Of a DNA stretch of 64,000 bases, positions 1-10,351 are shown one piece after another. The translations under genes and the position numbers were made by a program. Each line of letters opens with the position of its first letter. The stretch's first letter is position 1. The DNA is from Diphasiastrum complanatum (Eukaryota; Streptophyta; Lycopodiopsida; Lycopodiales; Lycopodiaceae), in assembly GCA_029204225.1 (NCBI GenBank), contig CM055095.1:63662466-63726465 (forward strand), read 5' to 3'. The notes under the pieces are model-generated. The model was given only the letters and a program-made list of their open reading frames with translations. It was not told the DNA's origin and did no database searches.

Positions 1-14
1 GTACTTTTTCCACA

Positions 15-26
15 TGGTATCAGAGC
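15..26 (+). promoter_or_regulatory. A1 primer-binding site
   Basis: TGGTATCAGAGC directly follows the CCACA end of the 5' LTR. It is complementary to the 3' end of initiator-Met tRNA, the usual minus-strand primer for plant copia elements. Confidence 0.9.
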
Positions 27-185
27 CTAGTACAAGATATTTTGTTAAAATTGATAGGGTTAATCCAAATCAAAGCCAAAATTAGCAGCTTTTGGAAACT
101 AGTCAAATTTTGTGTAGCGAGTTGGATTTGATAGCTATCCTCAAAATTTTTGGTCCAGATCTTGTTGTGGACTGTAGGAACTCTT

Positions 186-198
186 TTCACACGTGTGA
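186..198. promoter_or_regulatory. Palindrome in A1 leader (TTCACACGTGTGA)
   Basis: This is 13 of 14 bases of the TTCACACGTGTGAA palindrome, 171 nt downstream of the primer-binding site start. The same site lies at the same offset in A2 (42331). Family B and E leaders have it at 184-185 nt. Confidence 0.7.
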
Positions 199-1629
199 GT
201 CCATACAGCTCCGATTTTGACTCAGAAATTTCAAACATTTGTAGAATTTGACTCACATACCCAATTTGAGTGATTTTTGGTGCAAAAGCAAGCATTTTCT
301 ATAGTAAATCTAATCCCTTGATTAGTTCTTGGATTAGAGCAGCCAAAAAATTAAAATTGAAGCTTGAACTAGGTGCATTAATTGATCATCTTTGAGTTTT
401 TTAGTGCATGTTGAAGTTGAGAGTGATTTTGCCAAAAATCATAGATTAAGGAGTGATATGCAACGTGAAAGGATGAAATCCATTGTACCATCACTCTAGA
501 CTTGTTCAAGAGTGATAGAGTCAAGTTTAGAAGCATCAATTTGCTAGAAAACATCCTTGGATCTGTCCTCCAAGTGAAACATTTGAGAGTTTCTAGTGCA
601 TATAGAGCATCTATGCAAATCTTTTGTAGAATTTGACATAGATTGGCTTCAATTGAAAGTTCTAGAAAAGAGATTGAGGTCCAAGTCACATGATTCAATC
701 CTACTCAATTTGTTTGAGTGTTTGTGAGGTTTGAAAAGAGGCATTAAGGTGTCTATGGCAAATGTGTAGAGAGAGATCCAATTTTCTAAGAGTTCCTTTG
801 TAGAAGGCAAGATCTAGAAGCTCATTTTGTGTTGTTATTGGTGGAGAATTTGTATTCTCCTAGGTGATCAAATCTTTCTAAGTGGCATTAGCTCTTTGAA
901 GCACAATATCTTAGTGAGAAAAATCACAACTTTTGATTTTGAATTTCATTCCAAGTCTTAAAAAGTAGAGTAATTGGTGGAATCCAATAGGAGTGATTGA
1001 ATTCAATTTATTGAGCAAAAAATGACATAGTATGTATGAAACTCAAATTAGTTCTATTCAACTTTCTTTGTGAGAGTGTGAGGGTCAATTTGTGATTCCA
1101 TTTGATGTCTAGAATGAGTAGGAGTCCATATCTGAGTATTCATGCATGGTTGAGATCTTTGTGAATCTCTAGTTGTCTAATTTTTAAGCTTTGTGAAAAA
1201 TTGGTGGTATAGTTTGTTTTCAAATCAAATCGAATTCATTTTAAATCTCAAGAGTGAGATTATTTGGGTCAAGGTGAGTCCAAAAGAAGTGATTAAGTTT
1301 GATTTTCAGGTGTTTGAAACAAAACCCATCTTTTGTTCAAGAATCTCAAGTGTTGAGAGAACTAGTCAAGTGAAAAGGAAAATCTAGGTGTCAAATCTTT
1401 TCATATCCATTTCAACTTTCAAAAGAAAGAGTCATTGGTATTTGATGAGTCCAATAAGAGAGTGGATCTAATTTCTTTAGTTATTTGATTCAAAGATTGT
1501 GTGCTTTTGTCTTAGTGATCAAAGCAAAGTCTCCAAGTGACTAGTCATTACTGTGAAGATTGATTCTTAGGTTTGTGAGCTAGATCTTTTGTAGATCCTT
1601 CTAGATTGTTGAAGATGTTCAAATCTAGT

Positions 1630-2790
1630 CTCTTGAAAGTCACAAATTACATTTGTAGAATCATATCACAGGTTTTTATTCACATGGCATCAATAGGTGG
1701 CATCCTATTGAAGGAAAGAAAGGATCATGAGTGCAACCTTTGTGGCAAGGGAGGATAGTTTTTCTCAAGATGCTACAAAAAGAAGACCAGTCCATCCAAG
1801 GAGAACCAAAGCAAGGGGGCCGAGGTGAAGGATGGAGCTTCAAGCTCAAAATGCAAATACAAGAAGGACAAGTCCAAGGAAAGGTGTTTCCTTTGTGGAA
1901 AGGTGAATGAGGCTTGGAGTCTCACAAGGACTTGCAAGATTTGTCTTCAAGAGTCCATCACAACACGTGTCAAATCTTTTAAAATTTTTCATTTGGAATT
2001 GCATTGTTTGGTCCAAGATGCAAATATAGATGTCACTTTCATGAAAGTAGCTTGGATTTATTTCATGTCCTTGGAAAGTATTTTGCTTGGAACTTTGGAC
2101 AAGTTCAAACTTATTGTTATTATCCAACAGAAATCAATCAAGAATAAGCAGCAATCACAAAATGAAAATAGTTTCATTTATGCGCTCATGTCAACTCATG
2201 AAGAACCATTTTGCTTTGAAGAGATTTTTGTATCTCAAAGGTGGATTAAGGCAATACTAGTTGAGTGTGATGCCTTAAAAGATATCAAAATATGTTTTCC
2301 TTGTAAGCTTACATTAGTTATGAAGTCAAGGAAATGGAAATATCTTGATAATGTAGGATCTTTTGGTTTCAATAAGATCATGAATGATGTGTTCATTCAT
2401 AAAGATGAAAATTGTAAGTTTTCAATCTTAAAGACAGGTTGTAAACTTCTTATGAGAATAAGTGAAGCATCCAAAGTGGACACTTATATCCATAAGCAAG
2501 TAGTCAGCCTTATTGAGATGGAAATACCTTTTGATTTCAATATTGGAAAAATCATGCCAAGTTGTGGTGATTTTTGGACTTATGTTTCTAGCATAAGTAA
2601 TATTGATAATCATAGGAAGTGCATATTGAATGGTCATACTTGTTGTGATCATTATGAGACATGGAGGTCTCGGATTTCCATCAAGAAGGAGCATCATGAC
2701 GAGGATCTTAAGGAGTCATCTCAAGGTTCAAGTGTGCCAAGGATTGAGGAGGAGAGACCTTCTCAAGTTGTGATTCCAAAAAGAAACTAA
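1630..2790 (+). pseudogene. A1 decayed gag/pol remnant (zinc-knuckle scraps and pol linker)
   Basis: A gag-like zinc knuckle (CNLCGKGG, then a TAG stop at 1756, then FFSRC) is followed by a 321-codon open frame at 1825-2790. That frame opens with a second knuckle-like CFLCGK. Further on, a stretch around EEPFCFEEIFVSQRWIKAIL resembles the linker that precedes RT in copia polyproteins (EEP...W..AM..E..AL), but no RT motif follows. Homologous stretches occur in A2 at 43750-44243 and 50075-50670. I read it as the worn relic of a copia polyprotein carried by a non-autonomous element. A real small protein from 1825-2790 cannot be excluded. Confidence 0.55.
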
Positions 2791-3121
2791 AAAACATGGT
2801 TGAACCCATGTGGCTCACATTTTAAGGGAAAGAGGAGCATATCTCATGTGAAAGAGCAAGCCTCAAGGTCAAGCATCTACATGAAAATTGGAAGGAATCA
2901 ATTTTGGAGGTGCTAGGATGATGCAAAGCTCTCAAGCTCATCAAAGATGTCAACATCAAAGAAGCACTATCATGGATATGGTGATTTCAGATCAACATCA
3001 AGCTCATTGGCTGATCTTCACACCTTTTGAACCAGCAAAGACCAATTCAGCCCATGGAGTCAAGTTCAAGATCATCATGTTTTCCATCAAGCTAGATTTA
3101 CCAAGCTAGATTTTTGAGGAG

Positions 3122-3925
3122 TGTGAAAAATGCAAAAATAAGCTTGGTAGAGGCCAAAAATCTTGTATATAGATGATTACACATGTGTGGAGCCTGTTCC
3201 CACGTGTGAAAATAGTGTATTTGTCATGTATCATAATCATATAGGTTGTACATATGATTTAAAATCAAGTTCTAGTGGCTAAAAAGGCCACAAACTAGTT
3301 TTCTACACATACGACACATGGCATCAATCTATTGATTGCATGAGCCACATCCTTTGGTTAGGTGTCATATCTCATGTGTAGAGGACAACTCACATTTTGA
3401 CTTCTAGAAGATTTTCAAGTAGATCTCCATATAGAAGGAAAATGGACCAAAAGTGCTCAAAATAGAAGGTTTTGTCCAAGTGTCAGTTTTGCATGATGAA
3501 TCATCATATGACAAAGCACCTTCACACGTGGGATCAGAGGGATGATCAGTACCACGATCTCCCACTTATTGTATATATAGAGCCACATTTGGCCATAATC
3601 AATGTGAGACACCAATCTTGGTTTTGGAAGCAATTTTGAGTGATTCTCTCCATTTGTCTACATTTGTTTTGATTGTTTTGAGGTTCTATCAATGTGTACT
3701 TGATTTTCAGGTTGGATTCCGTACTCGGACAGTGTTTCACACGTGTGAAACCATAAAGTACACTTACCTTCAATTAATGATTGTTCTTGTTAGGATTTTG
3801 TGTCTAGAATTGATCTAGATTGATCTTAATCTGAAGTAGATTGATAGATCAAGTAATCTGACAACCAATCTCTCATGAGGATCAGATTAGGATCCACTCT
3901 TGGTCCTTTTTGTACTTTTTCCATA
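3122..3925 (+). repeat. A1 3' LTR (804 bp)
   Basis: It starts TGTGAAAAATGC and matches the A2 LTRs (41328-42159, 52350-53113) and the fragment A3 throughout. TATATATA at 3572-3579 is the likely TATA box. The upstream part has variant sites (ACACATGTGTGG near 3181 and CCCACGTGTGAA near 3199) of the palindrome found in full at 3736. A purine-rich GAGGAG lies just before the LTR. Confidence 0.88.
3736..3749. promoter_or_regulatory. Perfect TTCACACGTGTGAA palindrome in A1 3' LTR
   Basis: Perfect 14-bp palindrome with a central CACGTG, 164 bp downstream of the start of the TATA box. The spacing is identical in both A2 LTRs. Confidence 0.8.
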
Positions 3926-4092
3926 GAGTACCCTCTCAAACTCTCTGATTGCCTAAAACTCTTCTAAAAACAAATCAAATTGATTTAGAAACAAGAGCAA
4001 CACATTCTACTCTCCAATACCTATCCAACAAGCTATAAAACATCAAATTTGGATCATTTCTTGAGGAGTAGCACTCATTAATGAGGGCTGAT

Positions 4093-4106
4093 TTCACACG
4101 TGTGAG
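4093..4106. promoter_or_regulatory. Palindrome variant in B1 leader
   Basis: TTCACACGTGTGAG, 13 of 14 palindrome bases, 184 nt downstream of the primer-binding site on the element's strand. The same offset is seen in B3. Confidence 0.7.
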
Positions 4107-4278
4107 GTCTCTATCCGTATAGAGCTTTGCTGGATCAGATCAGCCTTGATTTGATCCACTTATGATCCACAGATTGCTTGTTTCTCGGCGAGTTTGAATC
4201 CCTCTTCAAAATCCGAGTTCCTACAAGCAAAAACATTGATGATCTGATGTATACACCCTCACCTCTTCAAAGCATGAA

Positions 4279-4290
4279 GCTCTGATACCA
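4279..4290 (-). promoter_or_regulatory. B1 primer-binding site
   Basis: GCTCTGATACCA on the plus strand is the exact complement of TGGTATCAGAGC and abuts the LTR end at 4291. Confidence 0.9.
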
Positions 4291-5020
4291 TGTGAAGTTT
4301 TTAGCACGTGTGAATTTCACCACACACCCTACAGGATCTTATTGAGGTGTTGTGATTGCACAAGATTGATCAAAGAATAGTATGCTTGAAAAATCCAAGG
4401 CAAGAGCACAATGGCATACATCTGATGAAAAAATCTAACACTTCACTATGAGAAATGAATGTCAAAAATAATTCTAAGTGTTCAGTATGGGAAAAAGAGG
4501 CTTCTTTTGGGTAGAGAGAGAAAATCAAGCATAGAAAACTCGAATAGAGAGAGAATGAGTCCAAAACACCAAAATCTCAATATTCACGATATGGCAAAAC
4601 ATGCCCAGCTTTCCCTACATGAGAGAGACTCAAATTCCTACAGTGGAGTTGCATGGAAAGTCGACTTAACTGAATTAATTCACCTATCAGAGATCCACAT
4701 GTGTAACTGCATGCATGTATGTTGCATGTACTGCATGTCAACTCATAAAACTACCTAGACATGTGTAGATCACAGAAACTACTTTGCATGTTGCATGCAC
4801 TGATTGCATGTGGCTTGCATGCATACAGTAAAACTTTGCATGCTATCTAAACATCTGCATGTCATCATAATTGGACCTATCTAACTCAAATCCGAGCTAC
4901 AGTAGAAGGATATGTGCGCAATTCACACTCCTTTTACGTACAACGTGAATTTTAGTGAAAATCATCATGGACATGACCCCAAACTCGAGATAGGAAGATA
5001 ATATTTTAATAATCTTCACA
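4291..5020 (-). repeat. B1 5' LTR with TGCATG cluster
   Basis: 730 bp, the same length as the B3 LTR. Between about 4692 and 4863 there are roughly ten TGCATG/CATGCA motifs (RY or Sph type, known in seed plants as B3-domain ABI3/FUS3 targets). Near the LTR 3' end (4302-4312) is a partial palindrome, GCACGTGTGAA. The same motif cluster is kept in B3 and B4. Confidence 0.85.
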
Positions 5021-5127
5021 CAATAGGCTGAGATCAACCATCTTGAACTCTTTAGATAGAGCAATCTTAACATCTCTTATTCCATCTAGATCATTTCCAC
5101 TTAAGATAATGTCATCATTATACAACA
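5021..5127 (-). pseudogene. Copia RT fragment between two inverted B LTRs
   Basis: About 35 codons on the minus strand encode YNDDIILSGN followed by LDGIRDVKIALSKEFKMVDL. This is the copia RT active-site strand (normally YVDD) and the segment after it, with V changed to N. It lacks the rest of RT. It is squeezed between B1 LTR (ends 5020) and B2 LTR (starts 5128), which point in opposite directions. It is probably target DNA or a rearrangement scar. Confidence 0.7.
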
Positions 5128-5843
5128 TGTGAAGATTAGTAAAATTATATCTTCCTATCTCGAGTTTTGGGGCCATGCCTATCTTATTTCCATTGTATAT
5201 TTTATTGTATATAAAGGTATGTGAATTGAGCACATAACCTTCTAAAATAGGTCAAGTTTGAGTTAGGTAGGTTCAATCTTGATGTCATGACAAAAGTTTA
5301 GATTACATGCAAAATCATTCAGAGTGCATGCATGCAACATGCAATCAGTGCATGCAACATGCAAAGTAGGTCTCATGATCTACACATGTCTAGGTAATTT
5401 TGAGAGTTGACATGCAGTATATGCCATATCCATACATGCAGTTTTACATGTGGATCCTTAGTAGTTGAGTTAACTAAGTAAAATGGACTTTCCATGCAAC
5501 TCCACTGTAGGAATTTGAGTCTCTTTGATGTAGGAAAACTTTGGTATGTTTTGCCATATTGTGAATATTGAGATTTTGGTGTTTTGGGCTCATTTTCTCT
5601 CTACCCGAGTTTTATGTATTGATTTTCTCTCTCTACCTGAGAGCAGACTATTTTCTTTACAGTGAGAATCTAGAATAATTTCTGATATCCCTTTCTCATA
5701 GTAAGAGAAGTTAGTTTTTTCAGTCTGATATATGCCATTATGCTCTTGCCTTAGATTTTTCAAGTAATCTATTCATTGATCAATTTTGTGCAATCACAAA
5801 ACCTCATAAAGATCCTGTAAGGTGTGCGGTGAAGTTCACACAT
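5128..5843 (+). repeat. B2: second family B LTR, inverted relative to B1
   Basis: It starts TGTGAAGATTAG and follows the complement of the B1 LTR along its length, with more divergence. It stops at TTCACACAT, about 20 bp short of the expected end, where the CACTA transposon begins. So the CACTA element inserted in this LTR. It is probably the older of the two B copies here. Confidence 0.75.
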
Positions 5844-6302
5844 CACTACAACACCCACCGCGATTTGCGACGTGTTTTGCGACGTGAATCGCGCGCTTAA
5901 TTTTTTTTAAATTCATTGCGGACGTCGAAAAAACACGTCGCTATAAGGTCATCGAAATCCGACGACCTTAAAACACGTCACAATCCGACAAACACAACCT
6001 ACCGGAATCCACAACCAAAAATCCCGATCGATGAAAGGCAATCCCACGTGGACATTGCAATGCAACGTCCCAAAAAACCTATCGGATTTCGACGTTTGTA
6101 AATACAAAATGATGCATAAAATTGTCCGACAGATGTCCGACGCACATCTGACGTCCATTTGACGTATACTTGGATGTCGGATTACGACGTCCCAGATACA
6201 CGTCAGAATCTGACGTCTGTTAACAGAATGATAATAAAAAAGGTCCGACGTGTGTCCAACGTCTATCCGACGCATTTGGATGTTGGATTCCGACGTCCCA
6301 AA
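5844..6302 (+). repeat. CACTA left terminus and subterminal repeats
   Basis: After CACTACAACACCC come many short copies, in both directions, of CGACGT, GACGTCC, ACACGTCG and TCCGACG units spread over about 450 bp (for example near 5867, 5928, 5964, 6188, 6243 and 6290). In known CACTA elements such arrays are the binding sites for the TnpA-type protein. Confidence 0.75.
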
Positions 6303-6701
6303 TTAGGTTAAAAAAAATAAAAAATGTGTAAAAAATAACGCGCGTATTTTTATCGGGCTATTCTTGGAGTTGAGTTTTTGGAGAAGCGATGTGCGTGAAT
6401 TATTTTTAAAACAATATTTTTGAGTTGCATTCAACATTTCAATCAAACAACAAACCAAGCATGAGCTACTTTTCATTCTTAAATTACTTTTCATTTTATA
6501 ATCTATTGTATTATTTCATGTCCATTATGAATGACAATACTTTATTGCATTGCTTTGTGCACATCATCAATTTCATTTAGATTTCTATATATGATATTGA
6601 TTCATGTTTTCTTGTTCATAAAAACTTTGTTATTATAAGTTAAACTATTGTGCTAAAGTGACATGTACTTGATTTTTGTTTCTTGTAGAGAAATTATTTT
6701 C

Positions 6702-7261
6702 AAAATAAAATATGGTGCACATGCCTCAAGTGTGATGGACAAAAGATGCGTGAAAGACGCATTGTTGAAAATCATTTGTGGAAGTTTGGACGAAAAGAAG
6801 GTGGTCAACCATCGAATTTGGAAGACGTAGAGGTTTGTTAACTTTATATGATTGTTTTTTATTATAATCTTCGTCAATCTATATATGTCACTTATGGAAT
6901 TTGTTTCATGTGTGTAGCCAATACATTGAATGTCATTCCATAGAGTTGATCCATCCGTGTTTAGTTACAATCAACATCAAGTTTTGATAGACATGAGAAA
7001 ACAAAAAATGAAACAAATTGAAGAGACAAACACAATTGGAAAAAAGAGTAATCAACTTGATTCTAATGATTATGATGATGAGGTGCAACACGATGAAACA
7101 ATGCACAACATGTTTGAACCTTACTCTGAAACAAATGAGAATAATGATATGCATGCATCTTCTAATGAAAATGGAGATCACGAACAATTTGAGATGGATG
7201 AAGACGAGATTCTATTGTGCAAGGAGGTAGACACTCCTCTATATCCTGGAGCATCCATTTC
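6702..7261 (+). pseudogene. CACTA transposase, N-terminal exons
   Basis: The first exon (about 6702-6832) encodes WCTCLKCDGQKMRERRIVENHL, a CxxC segment like the start of TNP2 transposases. After an intron of about 85 bp, 6927-7261 encodes HRVDPSVFSYNQH..., an acidic stretch and KEVDTPLYPGASIS. The frame then runs into element H. A related copy of both exons lies on the minus strand near 39480-40000 (LHGLDPSV..., WCTCVRCDGQ...), which supports the exon model. The product would bind CACTA termini and catalyse excision, but this copy is broken. Confidence 0.7.
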
Positions 7262-7513
7262 TGTCAAGAATTAGATATGCAACATCAAGCATTCACCATA
7301 AGCAATCACCACAAGAAGGAGGTAGAAGAACACGCATTGTCACTCTATCACACTAACTCATACAGAATGTAAATTGTACAAATAAACTCTAAACCCCTAA
7401 TAGAGAGAGAAAACCTACGAGTAGACTAATAGACTAGCCTACAGCTAATGACAGCTGGTCACAGTTGTCAACATTAATGCACCTCGTATAACAATGAAGT
7501 TTATCATTGATTT

Positions 7514-8250
7514 CTAACACTCTCCCTCAATGATAAAATTACATTCTTCTATTCCTAATAGAGTACGAAACCTCTCAAATTTACATCTACCTAATGACTT
7601 AGTAAAAATATCTACCATTTGATCTTCAGATTTACAAAAAACAAGATCAATGGCTCCATCAAGAATTTTCTCTCGAACAAAATGATAGTGTATTTCGATG
7701 TGCTTGGTTCGAGCATGTAGAATTGGATTTTTGGCAAGGTGAATGCAATTTTGATTATTGCAAGATATAATAGTCGCATCCACCTGTGGTTGACCTAAAT
7801 CCACAAGCAATCTTCGTAACCATACCGCTTCTTGTGTAGCATTGCTGAGTGCTCGATATTCAGCTTCCGTCGATGATAAGACTGTTGTAGATTGCTTTTT
7901 GCTGCTCCATGAAATTGCAGTTGTACCATAACTGAATGTATGACCACTGGTAGATCTTTTGTCATGAATATTACCTGTCCAATCAGCATCTGTATAATCT
8001 ACCAACATTGGCGCTTCAAGTTGATCATACTTCAAACCAAAATTCAATGTCCCTCGAATGTATTTGAGAATACAGCAGACTTCCAATGTGCTTGACTAGG
8101 ATCTTGCATAAATTGACTAACAACACCAACAACATAAGAAATATCAGGTCGTGTGTGTGTCAAATAAATCAAACTACCCACCAACTGTCTATACAAATAA
8201 GCATCCACTTTTTCAGATTCATCATATGCAGTAAGCCAAGCTGTATCCAC
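7514..8250 (-). pseudogene. H element RT tail and RNase H
   Basis: On the minus strand, 8250-8044 encodes the RT thumb end (YRQLVGSLIYLTHTRPDISY, SQFMQDPS). 8086-7514 encodes RNase H with DADW, DKRSTSG, SSTEAEYRAL and HARTKHIEIHYHFVRE. The two frames are out of register near 8075, a frameshift. RNase H normally removes the RNA template in reverse transcription. The upstream three quarters of the polyprotein are deleted. Confidence 0.8.
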
Positions 8251-8275
8251 TGATCAGACACGCAGGACTATTGTT

Positions 8276-8287
8276 GCTCTGATACCA
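8276..8287 (-). promoter_or_regulatory. H element primer-binding site
   Basis: GCTCTGATACCA on the plus strand abuts the LTR start at 8288. It marks 8288-8550 as the 5' LTR. Confidence 0.85.
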
Positions 8288-8550
8288 TGTCAAGAATTAG
8301 ATATGCAACATCAAGCATTCACCATAAACAATCATCATAAGAAGGCGGAAGAAGAACACACACTGTCACTCTATCACACTAACTCATACAGAATGTAAAA
8401 TGTACAAATAAACTCTGAACCCCTGATAGAGAGAAAAAACCTACGAGTAGACTAATAGACTAGCCTATGGCTAATGACAGCTGGTCACAGCTGTCAACAT
8501 TTATGTACCTCGTAAACAGTAACAATGAAGTTTATCATTGATTTCTAACA

Positions 8551-8859
8551 ATAGACTAGCTACATCAATTCTTATTCTAAACCTTCAAGCAACATACAAA
8601 TGGAGTGATCGTAACGTGACATCTTTATTCGGGTACTTAACGCATAACACAACTATTATACTTTATAGCGTATTTACATTAAGTTAATTTTTTTTCTTTT
8701 CTAACAACTCACATTGCTCTTTTTTTAGGTTGTTGCATCGAATACTTCTGAAAGAAAATGTGATACCTAAGACACGAAAAGAAGCACGAAAGATGATAAC
8801 CGTGCTTGGAATGGATTACGACACAATACATGCATGTCCAAAAGACCATGTTCTATATA
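8551..8859 (+). pseudogene. CACTA transposase, second segment
   Basis: The coding sequence resumes after H as RLATSILILNLQATYKW (about 8555-8605). After an intron it continues at about 8729-8859 with KENVIPKTRKEARKMITVLG and DYDTIHACPKDHVLYM, the typical TNP2 path ending in a HACP-D-C/V-LF/Y segment. C1 then interrupts it inside the ATATA target. Confidence 0.75.
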
Positions 8860-9541
8860 TGTTAAAAATTCACAATTCTAGCTTGACTAGTTTTGGTCAT
8901 ATGACTTGTAAATAGTTAGATGGTCATGATGTGGCTTGTCACACGTGCCAAATAGCATAGGATTCCATTCATAAGGATGTTCTCAAGTAGACCTAAGTGT
9001 TAGAACCTTTGGAATGAGTCCAAATTATGCTTAGATACAAGGGAGAAAAAATAGGAGCTATTTTTGGTAATTTTTGCATTGTTGAGGGATCTCCAAGATT
9101 CCAACCCTAACTTGGTAGGGATGAAAGATCCACCAAAATTAGCATTAGGGATAGGTTTAGGGCTACTCATACCTGCCCAAAACCGTGATGGATCATGTAT
9201 ATATAGGTGATGATATCTCACCAAAATCAATCAAGCAATTTCATGATTTTTCTCTCATAATGGTGCAATTGCTCTCTATGTTCATAATTGTTTGAGTACT
9301 TGTGATTACTAATGATTATAGGATTGAATGTAGGTCTGGTGTACAGTACTCAGACTGTGGGAGGCCGTACTTTCACACGTGTGAAGCCTTCTTCAAGGAT
9401 TTGGGCCATTTAGTGAGGTTCAAGCATAGATTTTTGATGGATTTTGATGGTTCAACTTGTGCTAATCTTATGAAATCATAATATATTGTTTCCCTCATCA
9501 TTTCAAGTGTTTTAGGATCCTTATTTGCTGTAATTTTTACA
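8860..9541 (+). repeat. C1 5' LTR
   Basis: 682 bp, TGTTAAAAATTC...TTTTTACA. Likely TATA box TATATATA at 9198-9205. Full palindrome at 9372-9385. It matches the 3' LTR closely with scattered substitutions. Confidence 0.92.
9372..9385. promoter_or_regulatory. Perfect palindrome in C1 5' LTR
   Basis: TTCACACGTGTGAA, 174 bp downstream of the TATA box start. The paired copy at 14846 has the same spacing. Confidence 0.8.
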
Positions 9542-9553
9542 TGGTATCATAGC
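9542..9553 (+). promoter_or_regulatory. C1 primer-binding site, one mismatch
   Basis: TGGTATCATAGC, one base off the TGGTATCAGAGC found in C2 and the other families, directly after the LTR. Confidence 0.85.
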
Positions 9554-10351
9554 CTAAAGGTTGAAATGAGCTAAATCCTTGTTTTCATTCAATTTGATCA
9601 CAATTTTTGATCTAAATCTTGTGTAGATTGGATATTAGCATCTAGTATTGATTCTAGAACTCAAAGTGAGTCAAATACATTGGAGATTAGTGTTGTGTGA
9701 CTTCATTTGCAGGTGTTTAGGTGTCTAAAACCAGAGGCAAAGTTGAATTCAATTCACATTACCAAGATAGCAAGTTTTGCTTGCTCCAAGCATTGATTTC
9801 TAAGCGAGTTTTGGAGGTGATTTCATAGAGGAGGCTTTCTAGCATTCAAGGAGAGGGAAGATCAGAGTTTTGGGGACTCTTAAAGGCTATTCTAAGGTGT
9901 AGTAGGCACCTCCTAAAGTGATTTAGATTCAGTCCAACCATTGCTTGACTTATGCACCAAATTAGATCAATTTTTCATCAATTTTGATCATTTTTTGCTT
10001 GTGATTGGATAGTAGATTGTGTTGCATCCTCATTAAGTTCCATTTAGATCTTTTACAAGTTATTTTGGAAGTATATTACGTTGCTGAAATTCACTCTTGA
10101 TCAGATCATTTGGAAGCTTTAATGTTCTTTATAGAAAGAGGGGCAATTCTACTAGTATTGTCTACTTCAATCAAGCAAGTGCATTGTTTCTAGTATTCTA
10201 TGATTTGATTTTGTTAGAGATCATTCTTAGATCTTTATAGGAAGTCTATTACTGATCTTTTCAGGTCCCTAAGAAGTGGGATAAGGTAGACCTTCAATCA
10301 AATCAATAGAAGTAGCCTTCATTTGTGTCAAGTCCTTGATTAGGAGACTAG

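Larger units (their letters stand above)
1..3925 (+). mobile_element. A1: family A copia-derived non-autonomous retrotransposon, 5' LTR mostly outside window
   Basis: The last 14 bases of a 5' LTR (ending CCACA) are followed directly by a TGGTATCAGAGC primer-binding site, about 3.1 kb of internal DNA and an 804-bp 3' LTR. The 3' LTR ends at 3925 as CCATA, a one-base change from CCACA. It joins, exactly there, the family B leader that is also present uninterrupted at 33486, so A1 inserted into B1. The first five bases after it, GAGTA, are the likely target duplication; the left copy is off the window. Compared with A2, A1 lacks roughly 540 bp of internal DNA. No protease, integrase or RT catalytic motif is visible, so A1 is inferred to depend on proteins from another copia. 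Confidence 0.88.
3926..5020 (-). mobile_element. B1: 5' LTR and leader of a family B copia, minus strand
   Basis: Read on the minus strand, this is a 730-bp 5' LTR (5020 to 4291, ends TGTGAAG/CTTCACA), then the primer-binding site (4290 to 4279, exact complement of TGGTATCAGAGC), then leader. The leader is cut at 3925 by A1. The uninterrupted equivalent is B3 (33486-34580). The rest of B1 lies beyond A1, outside the window. Base 5021 onward is unrelated RT coding DNA, so 5020 is a true LTR end. Confidence 0.85.
7262..8550 (-). mobile_element. H: small internally deleted copia element
   Basis: Two similar LTRs of 258 bp (7262-7519) and 263 bp (8288-8550), ends TGTCA...TAACA on the plus strand, flank only about 770 bp. 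Read on the minus strand the order is 5' LTR, primer-binding site (8287-8276), then directly the last part of RT plus RNase H, then 3' LTR. Gag, protease, integrase and most of RT are missing. The element still has both ends, so it could in principle have been mobilised in trans. The LTRs differ at around ten places by eye, so it is older than C1. I see no clear 5-bp target duplication (ATTTC left, ATAGA right). Confidence 0.8.

Noticed and set aside
1193-1387. A 64-codon frame kept in A1 and A2 (43337-43531)
   Set aside because: The identical peptide reflects near-identical leader DNA of two copies of one family. It is short, without a domain, and just leader.
6930-7274. Separate small acidic protein gene
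   Set aside because: The sequence aligns with an exon of the CACTA transposase and has a relative at 39480-39716, so it is not an independent gene.
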